Assembly (NCBI RefSeq): GCF_022844465.1
Contig: NZ_JALHLP010000005.1
Coordinates: forward strand, 202,046 to 266,045
Direction of reading: 5' to 3'
DNA: 64,000 nt
Source: Bradyrhizobium sp.
GTDB lineage: Bacteria > Pseudomonadota > Alphaproteobacteria > Rhizobiales > Xanthobacteraceae
This document shows, in pieces, positions 46,966 to 54,706 of this stretch; the first letter of the stretch is position 1; each line of letters opens with the position of its first letter. The notes beneath the pieces are model-generated. The model was not told the origin of the DNA and made no database searches. It saw only the letters and a program-made list of their open reading frames with translations. The position numbers were made by a program, and so were the translations under genes.

Positions 46966-48828
46966 TTATCGTTCCGACGCCGCCCGCGACATTCCCAGCC
47001 GTCGGAACGACGTTGGCGAATCCGGCTCTGGCAGCTCCATCTGCCGCCACGCCGGCATCACCCGCGCGTCGAGCAATTCGAGAAAGGCCGGCGTCTGCGA
47101 ATAGAACCGAGGTTCGATAATTTCGCCGCGATAGACCTCGTCGAATTGTGCCCTGGCGCGCATCGCATTGGCGCGGTCGCCGACATTGGCGTAGGCGACC
47201 ACGGCGAACGCCAGATTGGCCCAGTGCCTGGGGTTGATCGCGATCGACCGCTCCAGCCAGATAATGGCGTCGTGGTACTGTCCCATCAAGGAATAGTTGA
47301 GGCCCAGCATCAGGCACCACACCCATCGCATCCGATCCCGCGGCGATTGCGCCAGCGCCCGCCGCAGCGGTTCGATTCCCAGTTCTGGTCGGCCGCTCGC
47401 GAACTGCAGATTCCCGTTCCAGGCGATGGCCTCGACCAGGTTCGGATCGAGCTCCAGCGCGATCTGGTTCTCGGCCAAGGCCGCCTCGATCCGGCACTGC
47501 ATCTGGCGCAGCCGCGACATGACGAAGCGGGCATAGGCGTTGTGTCGATCCAGCGGCATCGCCTTCGCCATCAGCGCGTCCGCTTCGTCGATCAGCCGGG
47601 CATTGGCGTCGCTCGGCCAGCCGAATACCTGCTCGACCATGGTCACCGCGCGGCCCACCAGCGCCGCCTGTTCGTCGCCGTTGATCGACAGCGCCTTTTC
47701 AAACATGACGCGCACCTGCTGCAGCGCATCCAGCGTGTTGGCGCGGTAGTAGGCGGCGCGCGCCTGCATTACGAGGTCGGTCGCGTCGGGGTTTTCGGAA
47801 CCCTCGGAATGTCGGGCCTCGGCTTCGATCAGCTGGAGGTTCAGCGCGATCGCCAGGCGGTTGACCACTTCGCGCCTGATGTTGCGGACCGCGGTCTTGT
47901 CGACCTCCATCGTGTCGGCCCACAACACCGTTCCCGCCAAGGCGTCCCACAGCTGCGCCGTGGTATCGATGCCCTGATCGAAACGCTCGACGCTCCCCTT
48001 GAGGACGTATCGCACGCCGAGCTCCACGCCCAGCGACCGGATATCGACCTCCTTGCCCTTGTAGCGGAACGCGGTGTCCCGGCCGATCACATAGCTGCCT
48101 CTGATCTTGGAAAGCTGTGCCGTCACCTCGTCGGTAATGCCGTCGGAAAAATACTCCTGGGCCGGGTCGCCGCTGACATTGGTGAACGGCAGCACCACGA
48201 TCGATAACCGCGCCGGCTTGGCGACGGGCCTGTCCGGCGCCGGCGTCAGCGCCGGCATGGTAATGGCGGCGTCCGGCCTCCAGGCATAGGTTCGGATCGG
48301 GCGGGCGATGTTCTTGAGTTTCTGCTCGCCCATGTCGGTGAAGCCGAAATCGTCGCGAATTTGCTCGCGCACCGCCGAGGAGACGCAGATGCCGTCGACG
48401 GGGGCCAGCGCTTCCAGCCGAGCCGCGATATTGACGCCGTCGCCGGCGATGTCGTCGCCGTCGACGATAATGTCGCCGACGTTGATCCCGATCCTGAAAC
48501 GAATACGCTCGGACAAGGGTTGTCCCTGCTCGAGTTCCATGACCGTGCGCTGAATGTCGAAACCGCATTGCACGGCGGCGACGGCGCTGCCGAACTCGGC
48601 CAGGAATCCGTCGCCGGTGGTGCGAATGACCCTGCCGCCATATTCCTCCACCTTGAGAAGGTTCACCTCTTCGCGCAGCCGGCGCAATCGTGAGAACGTC
48701 AATGCTTCGTTGCGTTCCATCAGGCGGCTGAAGCCGACGATGTCCGCAAACATGATCGCCGCGAGCCTGCGAACGGTCGGCGAGTTCTGGCAATTCTGCG
48801 TCAAGCGATGTGTCCCGATAGCGCGCAT
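46966..48828 (-). CDS. Adenylate cyclase with C-terminal TPR region
   Basis: A protein of about 620 residues: class III cyclase domain first (RRLAAIMFADIVGFSRLM with the metal Asp, RTTGDGFLAEF with the second), then a TolB-like beta segment (LSIVVLPFTNVSGDPAQEYFSDGI) and TPR helices (DPNLVEAIAWNGNLQFASG onward). Catalytic residues are intact. Bradyrhizobium has many such paralogues. The start is uncertain: ATG at 48828 or TTG at 48897, neither with a strong ribosome site; I use the ATG. Confidence 0.88.
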   Translation of the reverse strand: MRAIGTHRLTQNCQNSPTVRRLAAIMFADIVGFSRLMERNEALTFSRLRRLREEVNLLKVEEYGGRVIRTTGDGFLAEFGSAVAAVQCGFDIQRTVMELEQGQPLSERIRFRIGINVGDIIVDGDDIAGDGVNIAARLEALAPVDGICVSSAVREQIRDDFGFTDMGEQKLKNIARPIRTYAWRPDAAITMPALTPAPDRPVAKPARLSIVVLPFTNVSGDPAQEYFSDGITDEVTAQLSKIRGSYVIGRDTAFRYKGKEVDIRSLGVELGVRYVLKGSVERFDQGIDTTAQLWDALAGTVLWADTMEVDKTAVRNIRREVVNRLAIALNLQLIEAEARHSEGSENPDATDLVMQARAAYYRANTLDALQQVRVMFEKALSINGDEQAALVGRAVTMVEQVFGWPSDANARLIDEADALMAKAMPLDRHNAYARFVMSRLRQMQCRIEAALAENQIALELDPNLVEAIAWNGNLQFASGRPELGIEPLRRALAQSPRDRMRWVWCLMLGLNYSLMGQYHDAIIWLERSIAINPRHWANLAFAVVAYANVGDRANAMRARAQFDEVYRGEIIEPRFYSQTPAFLELLDARVMPAWRQMELPEPDSPTSFRRLGMSRAASER

Positions 48829-49034
48829 GATCCGGTCATCATGGCCGGAATCCTGCGCTAAAGTAATGGCAGCGCCGGATGGCGGCGTGTGATCCAAGTA
48901 ACAGTTCGAGAATGCCCCATTTCATTGGTCCAGACTCGATCGCATCGGTTCAAAGACCGGAAATGCGCGATGGTTCTAAAATGAAAGGTTCTTTCGGGTC
49001 GGCGGAAAACAACTCTTATTGCATAGGCAGCAAA

Positions 49035-49053
49035 ACTTACCTTGCAGGTAAGT
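49035..49053. promoter_or_regulatory. Perfect 8-bp-arm palindrome
   Basis: ACTTACCT-TGC-AGGTAAGT in a 264-bp gap, about 200 bp upstream of the cyclase start and just past the acyl-CoA dehydrogenase stop. Size and symmetry resemble a TetR-family operator, but no regulator gene is adjacent. Confidence 0.5.
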
Positions 49054-49092
49054 ACAATATTCCCGGACACAATCCGGGGCCGCTGCGGTGGT

Positions 49093-50886
49093 TCACCCCA
49101 GCAGCACCGCATCCGCGCCGGTCACCGCGTCGGCCGCATCCGTCACCGTTTTTTCCAGCGAGCCTGCCTGCACGGACATGTTTTCGGCAAAGAACCGCGC
49201 CAGCGTCACGTAGCGCTGCGGGTCGCCGCCGGTCGCGCCGTTGCCCTTGGCGGCGAGCGCTTCGCCGGCCAGCATGCAGCCGCCGAGCGTGACGCCGAAC
49301 AGGCGCAAATAGGGCGTGGCGCCGGCGAGCGCGTCGTTCGGCGCGGACGCCACGCGCTCCAGCAGCCATTTGCTGGCGCGATCCAGCGCCCCGAGCGCAT
49401 CGCGCAATTTCGGGCCGGTGGTGCCGAAGGCCGGATCGTTGGAGGCTTCGACCTGCTTGACGACGCCGGACAGTTCGTCGAGCAGCGCCCACACTGCCGC
49501 GCCGCCATTGGCCGCGAGTTTGCGCGTCACCAGGTCGATCGACTGGATGCCGTTGGTGCCCTCGTAGATCGAAGTGATGCGCGCATCGCGGCAATGCTGG
49601 GCGGCGCCGGTCTCCTCGATGAAGCCCATGCCGCCATGGACCTGAACGCCGAGATAGGCCACCTCGTTGCCGATGTCGGTGGAGAAAGCTTTCGCAACCG
49701 GCGTCAGCAGCGCGCCGCGCGCGGCGGCCGCGGCGCGAACCTTGGCGTCGGCGGCGCGCGCCGAGATATCGAGCGCCACCGCGGTGGCGTAACAGATCGA
49801 GCGCGCGGCGGCGGTCAGGCTGCGCATCTGCAGCAGCATGCGCTTGACGTCGGGGTGGGCGATGATGGCGTCGAGCCCGTCGCCCTTGTTGCCCACGGCG
49901 CGGCCCTGCTTGCGTTCCTGCGCGAACGCCAGCGCCTGCTGATAGGCGCGGTCGGCGATCCCGACGCCTTCGAGGCCGACGCCGAGGCGGGCCTGATTCA
50001 TCATCGTGAACATGCAGAGCATGCCGCGGTGTTCCTCGCCGATCAGGTAGCCGATCGCGCCGCCCTTGTCGCCCATGGTCATGGTGCAGGTAGGCGAGGC
50101 GTGCATGCCGAGCTTGTGCTCGACCCCGCTCGGAAAGATGTCGTTGCGGGCGCCGAGCGAGCCGTCGGCGTTGACGAGGAATTTCGGAATCAGGAACAGC
50201 GAAATCCCCTTGGTGCCCGCGGGCGCGTCGGGCAGGCGGGCCAGCACGAAATGCACGATGTTGTCGGTCATGTCGTGGTCGCCATAAGTGATGAAGATCT
50301 TGGTGCCGGCGATGCGGTAGCTGCCGTCGGGCGCGCGCTCGGCGCGGGTGCGCAGCGCGCCGACGTCGGAGCCGGCCTGCGGCTCGGTCAGCTGCATGGT
50401 GCCGGTCCATTCGCCCGAGACGAGTTTTTCCAGATAGATGCGCTTCAGGTCCTCGCTGCCATGGGCGTCGAGCGCCTCGATCGCCGACAGCGTCAGCAGC
50501 GGGCAGAGGCCGAAGGCTATGTTCGAGGCGCTCCAGATTTCGGTGCAGGCCGCGTTGACCGCCAGCGGCAGGCCCTGGCCGCCGTAGGCCTCCGGCCCGG
50601 AAACCGCGTTCCAGCCCGCTGCGGTCCAGCGCCGGTAGGCGTCGGGCCAGCCCGGCGCGGTCGTCACCTGGTTGGCCTCAAGCTTGACGCCATGCGCGTC
50701 GCCGACCCGGTTCAGCGGCGCCAGCACCTCGGCGGCGAACTTGCCGGCTTCTTCCAGCACGGCGGCGGTGACGTCGCCGTCGAAATCGCCGTAATGGCCG
50801 GCCTTGATGGCGGCCTGCAGGCCGGCGCCGTGGTTGAGCGCGAGCAGGATGTCGGAGATCGGCGCGCGGTAGGTCATGACCAGCAT
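49093..50886 (-). CDS. Large acyl-CoA dehydrogenase
   Basis: A 597-residue FAD enzyme with the extra C-terminal helical domain seen in DmdC- and AidB-like or long-chain acyl-CoA dehydrogenases. Segments MQLTEPQAGSDVGALRT, GTKIFITYGDHDMTDN, and the catalytic region YEGTNGIQSIDLVTRKL (Glu in IYEGTNG) are typical. It oxidises an acyl-CoA to the enoyl-CoA, with ETF as acceptor. The ATG at 50886 or that at 50877 may be used. Confidence 0.92.
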   Translation of the reverse strand: MLVMTYRAPISDILLALNHGAGLQAAIKAGHYGDFDGDVTAAVLEEAGKFAAEVLAPLNRVGDAHGVKLEANQVTTAPGWPDAYRRWTAAGWNAVSGPEAYGGQGLPLAVNAACTEIWSASNIAFGLCPLLTLSAIEALDAHGSEDLKRIYLEKLVSGEWTGTMQLTEPQAGSDVGALRTRAERAPDGSYRIAGTKIFITYGDHDMTDNIVHFVLARLPDAPAGTKGISLFLIPKFLVNADGSLGARNDIFPSGVEHKLGMHASPTCTMTMGDKGGAIGYLIGEEHRGMLCMFTMMNQARLGVGLEGVGIADRAYQQALAFAQERKQGRAVGNKGDGLDAIIAHPDVKRMLLQMRSLTAAARSICYATAVALDISARAADAKVRAAAAARGALLTPVAKAFSTDIGNEVAYLGVQVHGGMGFIEETGAAQHCRDARITSIYEGTNGIQSIDLVTRKLAANGGAAVWALLDELSGVVKQVEASNDPAFGTTGPKLRDALGALDRASKWLLERVASAPNDALAGATPYLRLFGVTLGGCMLAGEALAAKGNGATGGDPQRYVTLARFFAENMSVQAGSLEKTVTDAADAVTGADAVLLG

Positions 50887-51100
50887 CTCATGTTGGCGGG
50901 GACGGGGCTTGCCGTATTCCCACGAAACCGCAGTTGTCTCAACTCTCCGATCAGGCGGCGCGGGGCCGCACCGGGGCGGACGCCGGGGAGGCGGCCATTG
51001 GCTGTGGGAGGAGGATGGCCCACGATGTTAAGGCGTCGAATGTATATAAGGTGTTGGCTGCCGGGCCTGGTTTCGGGACCAAATTCGCGCTTCCAGCCTG

Positions 51101-51127
51101 TTGAATTGGCCGGATTCCCTCTATAGA
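51101..51127 (+). promoter_or_regulatory. Possible promoter of tRNA-Gln
   Basis: TTGAAT (51101-51106) and TATAGA (51122-51127) are separated by 15 bp, about 55 bp before the tRNA. The spacer is shorter than ideal, so this is tentative. Confidence 0.4.
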
Positions 51128-51181
51128 CCGGCGTTGCAAGCGAGGGACCGCGCCGGTCGATCTTCCGGTGTTCCCGCCTGT

Positions 51182-51256
51182 TGGGGCGTAGCCAAGCGGT
51201 AAGGCAGCGGATTTTGATTCCGCCATTCGGAGGTTCGATCCCTCCCGCCCCAGCCA
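51182..51256 (+). tRNA. tRNA-Gln (anticodon UUG)
   Basis: A complete cloverleaf reads directly. Acceptor arms TGGGGCG (51182-51188) and CGCCCCA (51246-51252) pair; the anticodon stem GCGGA/TCCGC holds the loop TTTTGAT with anticodon TTG, reading CAA; the T arm has GGTTCGATCCC; CCA is encoded at 51254-51256. It marks the boundary between chromosomal genes and the AT-richer island to the right. Confidence 0.97.
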
Positions 51257-51627
51257 GGCAGTCCTACGACTGACCTAAATTTGCAACCTGCGCCTCACAG
51301 GCCCGGAAATCCCGGCTTTTTCATCGTTCCGCTCGGTCTCCAGACTCCCGGTCTCGCCATCTCCGGGGCGAAATGGCGGAAAGTCTCCGGCCGTTTCCCG
51401 AAAAACTCCCGTTTCCCTGAGACTATTGGCGGAGACAGGTTCGATCGCGACTGCCGCCCGAGGGCGGCAGTTCAATGATCACCGGATTGCGGATGGTCGC
51501 GGGACCCGATACGACTGCGGCCGCCAGACCGGTCAACAAGGCACCCGGGCGGCGCTAATAGAGCCCGGTCGCGAAGCGACGCGTTGCCACGCAAGAAGAA
51601 CAAGTTGAACGCTGCACAACCGAAGCA
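51257..51627. other. 371-bp non-coding flank between tRNA-Gln and the metallopeptidase gene
   Basis: No credible gene. It contains a strong 8-bp hairpin with CGAG loop (CTGCCGCC...GGCGGCAG, 51451-51470) next to CTATTGGCGGAGACAGG, and several CGGAAA/TTTCCG mirrored segments. It may hold the left junction of the island; no core crossover site could be confirmed. Confidence 0.5.
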
Positions 51628-52665
51628 CTATGCGTCTGGCATCGCTTCAGGCGTGAAAGGTATTTCGACATAGAATCCGCCGTCTTCTCTATGGTCAGAA
51701 ATGATCACGCCACCCTCAGCCACGATTTCGTCGGCCAAATCGCCTATGATCTCGAATGCGCTTTGATCCTTCCATTTACCGTAGTTCGCGGCGAGATCCG
51801 TGCAAGCGTCTCCGAGCTTTTCGAAAAACGGCTCGAACCAATGACCTTCCAAAGCAGCCTCGGTCTTGGGCAGATCCTTTAGCGTGAGGCCAAGCCCGGT
51901 CATGTTGCCGAGGTGGTAACAAGCGAACTTCATGAGTTCACCGTAAGCGCCATAAACCTCAGCGGTAATTTGCTCAATGTCTGCGTGCAAGCGATAGGCC
52001 TTAATCAGGTCGTTGGCCCGCGAGCGCGTTTTTGTGAGCGCGGTCAGGAACGTCTCCTCGTAATCCTCAGTCGGTTGACGCCCGAACGGTGCGCAAATCC
52101 ATGTCACAGCGTATTCATCCCAGCACGCTTTGGTGATGTCCGAACGGAAATGGGCATGCGCGTTCGGTGAATTGCTCTGCAGCAGCACGCCAGGAAACGC
52201 CGCATTGTATCGTTCTGTTACCTCGACGTGCCCGCATTCATGCGCCAGCATATGAAGGGCTTGCTGGTGAAGTTCGTGCTTTTCGTCTTCGAGCGGCAGC
52301 AGCACACTGGCATTGAAGAGCATGTGACTTTTGATCTTGCCCTCACGCATGACAGCGGGCGTCATCGCGATGCCAAATGCAATGCCTTCCGATGGCGCGA
52401 GTTTGTACTTGGTATCGTAGCCGCGATCCAGATCAAGGAGTGCTTGAGTATAATCGAACGCGACGGTAATGCCGTCAAGAGTGGATAGATCGAAATATCT
52501 GCTCAACGTACGCACGTAGGTGGCTATTAGATTGCCGAATGCGTGCGCATGGTCCTCCGTATCAAAGCCGCGCAGGCCTACAGAGATGTTCTCGGGCGCC
52601 GTGAGCGGAGGTAAGTCCGCCTCCGGTGCGCCCGCGGAGGTCGTTTCGGATGTGGTGTCGGTCAT
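51628..52665 (-). CDS. HExxH zinc-metallopeptidase-like protein, unknown family
   Basis: A protein of about 345 residues. The zincin motif is HECGH at 142-146 (HMLAHECGHVEVTERYN), giving two zinc histidines and the catalytic glutamate; the likely third ligand is not obvious (an acidic residue in the WDEYAVTWICAPFGR segment about 40 residues later is a candidate). No signal or membrane helix, so probably cytoplasmic. The start is unsure (52665, 52674 or a GTG at 52707; none has a good ribosome site). It is divergent from the CHAT gene across 126 bp, which suggests shared control. Role unknown; self-cleaving or regulator-cleaving peptidases do occur in conflict islands. Confidence 0.8.
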   Translation of the reverse strand: MTDTTSETTSAGAPEADLPPLTAPENISVGLRGFDTEDHAHAFGNLIATYVRTLSRYFDLSTLDGITVAFDYTQALLDLDRGYDTKYKLAPSEGIAFGIAMTPAVMREGKIKSHMLFNASVLLPLEDEKHELHQQALHMLAHECGHVEVTERYNAAFPGVLLQSNSPNAHAHFRSDITKACWDEYAVTWICAPFGRQPTEDYEETFLTALTKTRSRANDLIKAYRLHADIEQITAEVYGAYGELMKFACYHLGNMTGLGLTLKDLPKTEAALEGHWFEPFFEKLGDACTDLAANYGKWKDQSAFEIIGDLADEIVAEGGVIISDHREDGGFYVEIPFTPEAMPDA

Positions 52666-52791
52666 CAACCGCATGCTAACCGAAGAAATGCGATTCGGCC
52701 CGGGCACACTCGACTACACAGCAATAAGAAGCTTCCAACTGGCAAAGCGTGCAGCCCGACCGCCGAAGCCTAGCGCCAATTCGGCTCCCGA

Positions 52792-54648
52792 ATGACCTTC
52801 GGGTTTACTTTCCCGATCTTGAGGTGGATGCTGGCATGCATGAAGTGTCCACCCATCGCTGACAGGATAGTTTTTGCGGACGATGCAAAGCTTGCAGCGC
52901 AGCTGTCATGCGCGCTTTTTGAGCCCGGTTTCTATCTGCCGGTCTGTGATGGGCCGCGAATGCAGCGTCCAGATCGCGATATCGAAGTGCTGCGTCGGCA
53001 CAACGTGGCGGGGCGCGCGCGTGCCGAAATTGCCTATTTTGCTGGGCTGCAAGACAACGCGTTCGATGCCTTAAGCGGTTCGCTTACCTCACGGCGGAGT
53101 TTGGCTTGCTATCGTGTGTCGTCGATGGATGACATTGCATCTCTGAAACCCGGACGACGCACGTCCAGCGTACTTCATTGGGGCCGAGATCGTATCGGCG
53201 TCGGCTTGCTCAAGGCGCTCCGTGCAGGACAGTCGATTATATTCGAGGAACGGCCTTCCGAATATGATTGGGTTGCCTCTGAAACCGGTCATATGGTTGT
53301 TTGCGAAGAGGGCGAAGCGCTAGCTCAGGTCATCGCCGCAAATTATGCTTTCGCGCTTGACGCTGGTCTTTTTCTGATTCCGGAAGTCGATAGGGACCGC
53401 GCTGAGGATCTTCTCGAAGCCTTCTACAAGCTTCAAGATGGCGGAACGAACTTATCGCCTGAGGAAGGGCAAGCGCAGCTTAGGCAAGAATTGCAAAATC
53501 TTTGTGGATCGATTCCGATCCCAGACGGTGGCTCAGTTACGTTCATCGGAAAGCTACCTTACGGCTACGCATACCCAGAGTATCCAACGACGCATTTGTC
53601 GGAATATCCTGATTTGGGTTGCGCTGTTGTCAATGGATTTGCTGCCGAACAACAGCGTCGGCCTTCAAGCGGCGTCGTCGTTCTCGTCGATCCAGGCACT
53701 ACACCTGCGCCCGAAATACAGTCGGCCATCGAACTGCTTGAGCCTCGCGGCGCATTTATTCGCGTTTATCAAGACCGAGCCGCAAACGTTCGGCACGTGT
53801 CTGAGATGCTTGAGCACTTTCCGTATGATATTTTGATCATCGCCACGCACTGCGGTGACAGCTCAGGCTATCGGTGGACCCATCAATTCAAGGACTCGGA
53901 AGGATTGGAGCGCACCGTTGTTACAGACGTAGCGGTAGGGTTTGCGCGGACGGATAAGCCAGACATTCTAAAGGTCGGGCAATTCTTCCGGTTCGTGTCT
54001 GTTGACGGAGTTGATTGGACCGATCGTGAAGCGAAATCTCGAATGTACGTCGGTAACGTCATGCACGACTTTAACAGGCTGCTTGGCGAAGGTCCCAACA
54101 AATTCAAACCGGTCAAGAAGGAGAATGTCGCCCGCGTCGTTGGCTCATCCGCTTTGTTGATGTGTGACAGTAATTTGATATTTGCGCATCATACTATAGC
54201 AAATATGGGCACGCCGATTGTCATCAATAATGCCTGTTTATCGTGGCATCGGTTGGCGCACGATATGATGTTCGCTGGCGCGCGCGGATACATCGGCACG
54301 CTGTTTCCAGTGCTCTCATCGGAAGCCGCTGAAGTGGCGACAAAACTTCTCAACGAGCATTGGGGTAAGCCGCTCGCGATTGCACTTTGGTCGGCTCAAC
54401 GCGATGTGTATGGTTCAAGGCTTCGACACCCTTATGTCGTCGCGGGTGTATTTCCACAGAAACTGCAAATTGATCCAGCAGATCATCCGGCGCGAATTAA
54501 ACGGCAGCTCGCACGCACACTCGAAGGATATAGGGCTCTGCTCGCTCGTGCCGAGGCTGAAGGTCACGCAAAGCGCGCGGCCTTGCTCGGGGATATAGTC
54601 AAGATTGTCGAGGGCGAGTTCAGTCACTTCAACGGCCTTTGCAGCTGA
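52792..54648 (+). CDS. CHAT-domain (caspase-like) cysteine protease
   Basis: A 618-residue protein. Residues about 290-560 form a CHAT domain: the catalytic histidine is His353 in IIATHCGDSSG and the cysteine is Cys482 in VINNACLSWH, followed by the diagnostic GARGYIGTLFPVLSSEAAE helix and a GKPLAIALWSAQRDV segment. The N-terminal 230 residues match nothing I recognise, and the last 60 are helical. Codon choice is AT-richer than the chromosome. Starts at 52792, 52828 or 52840 are all possible; GAGGTGG best fits 52840. CHAT proteases of Craspase and gasdermin loci cut a specific partner on infection; neither gRAMP nor a gasdermin gene is here, so the substrate is open. Confidence 0.88.
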   Translation: MTFGFTFPILRWMLACMKCPPIADRIVFADDAKLAAQLSCALFEPGFYLPVCDGPRMQRPDRDIEVLRRHNVAGRARAEIAYFAGLQDNAFDALSGSLTSRRSLACYRVSSMDDIASLKPGRRTSSVLHWGRDRIGVGLLKALRAGQSIIFEERPSEYDWVASETGHMVVCEEGEALAQVIAANYAFALDAGLFLIPEVDRDRAEDLLEAFYKLQDGGTNLSPEEGQAQLRQELQNLCGSIPIPDGGSVTFIGKLPYGYAYPEYPTTHLSEYPDLGCAVVNGFAAEQQRRPSSGVVVLVDPGTTPAPEIQSAIELLEPRGAFIRVYQDRAANVRHVSEMLEHFPYDILIIATHCGDSSGYRWTHQFKDSEGLERTVVTDVAVGFARTDKPDILKVGQFFRFVSVDGVDWTDREAKSRMYVGNVMHDFNRLLGEGPNKFKPVKKENVARVVGSSALLMCDSNLIFAHHTIANMGTPIVINNACLSWHRLAHDMMFAGARGYIGTLFPVLSSEAAEVATKLLNEHWGKPLAIALWSAQRDVYGSRLRHPYVVAGVFPQKLQIDPADHPARIKRQLARTLEGYRALLARAEAEGHAKRAALLGDIVKIVEGEFSHFNGLCS

Positions 54649-54706
54649 CATCGTCCTAACCATCACCCATATGATTTTATCTTCCCCGAAATATAAATGA
54701 CGTCCA

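Noticed and set aside
51275..51475. Short overlapping frames right of tRNA-Gln
   Set aside because: They have no ribosome site, and the same DNA is rich in mirrored CGGAAA/TTTCCG segments, so it looks non-coding.
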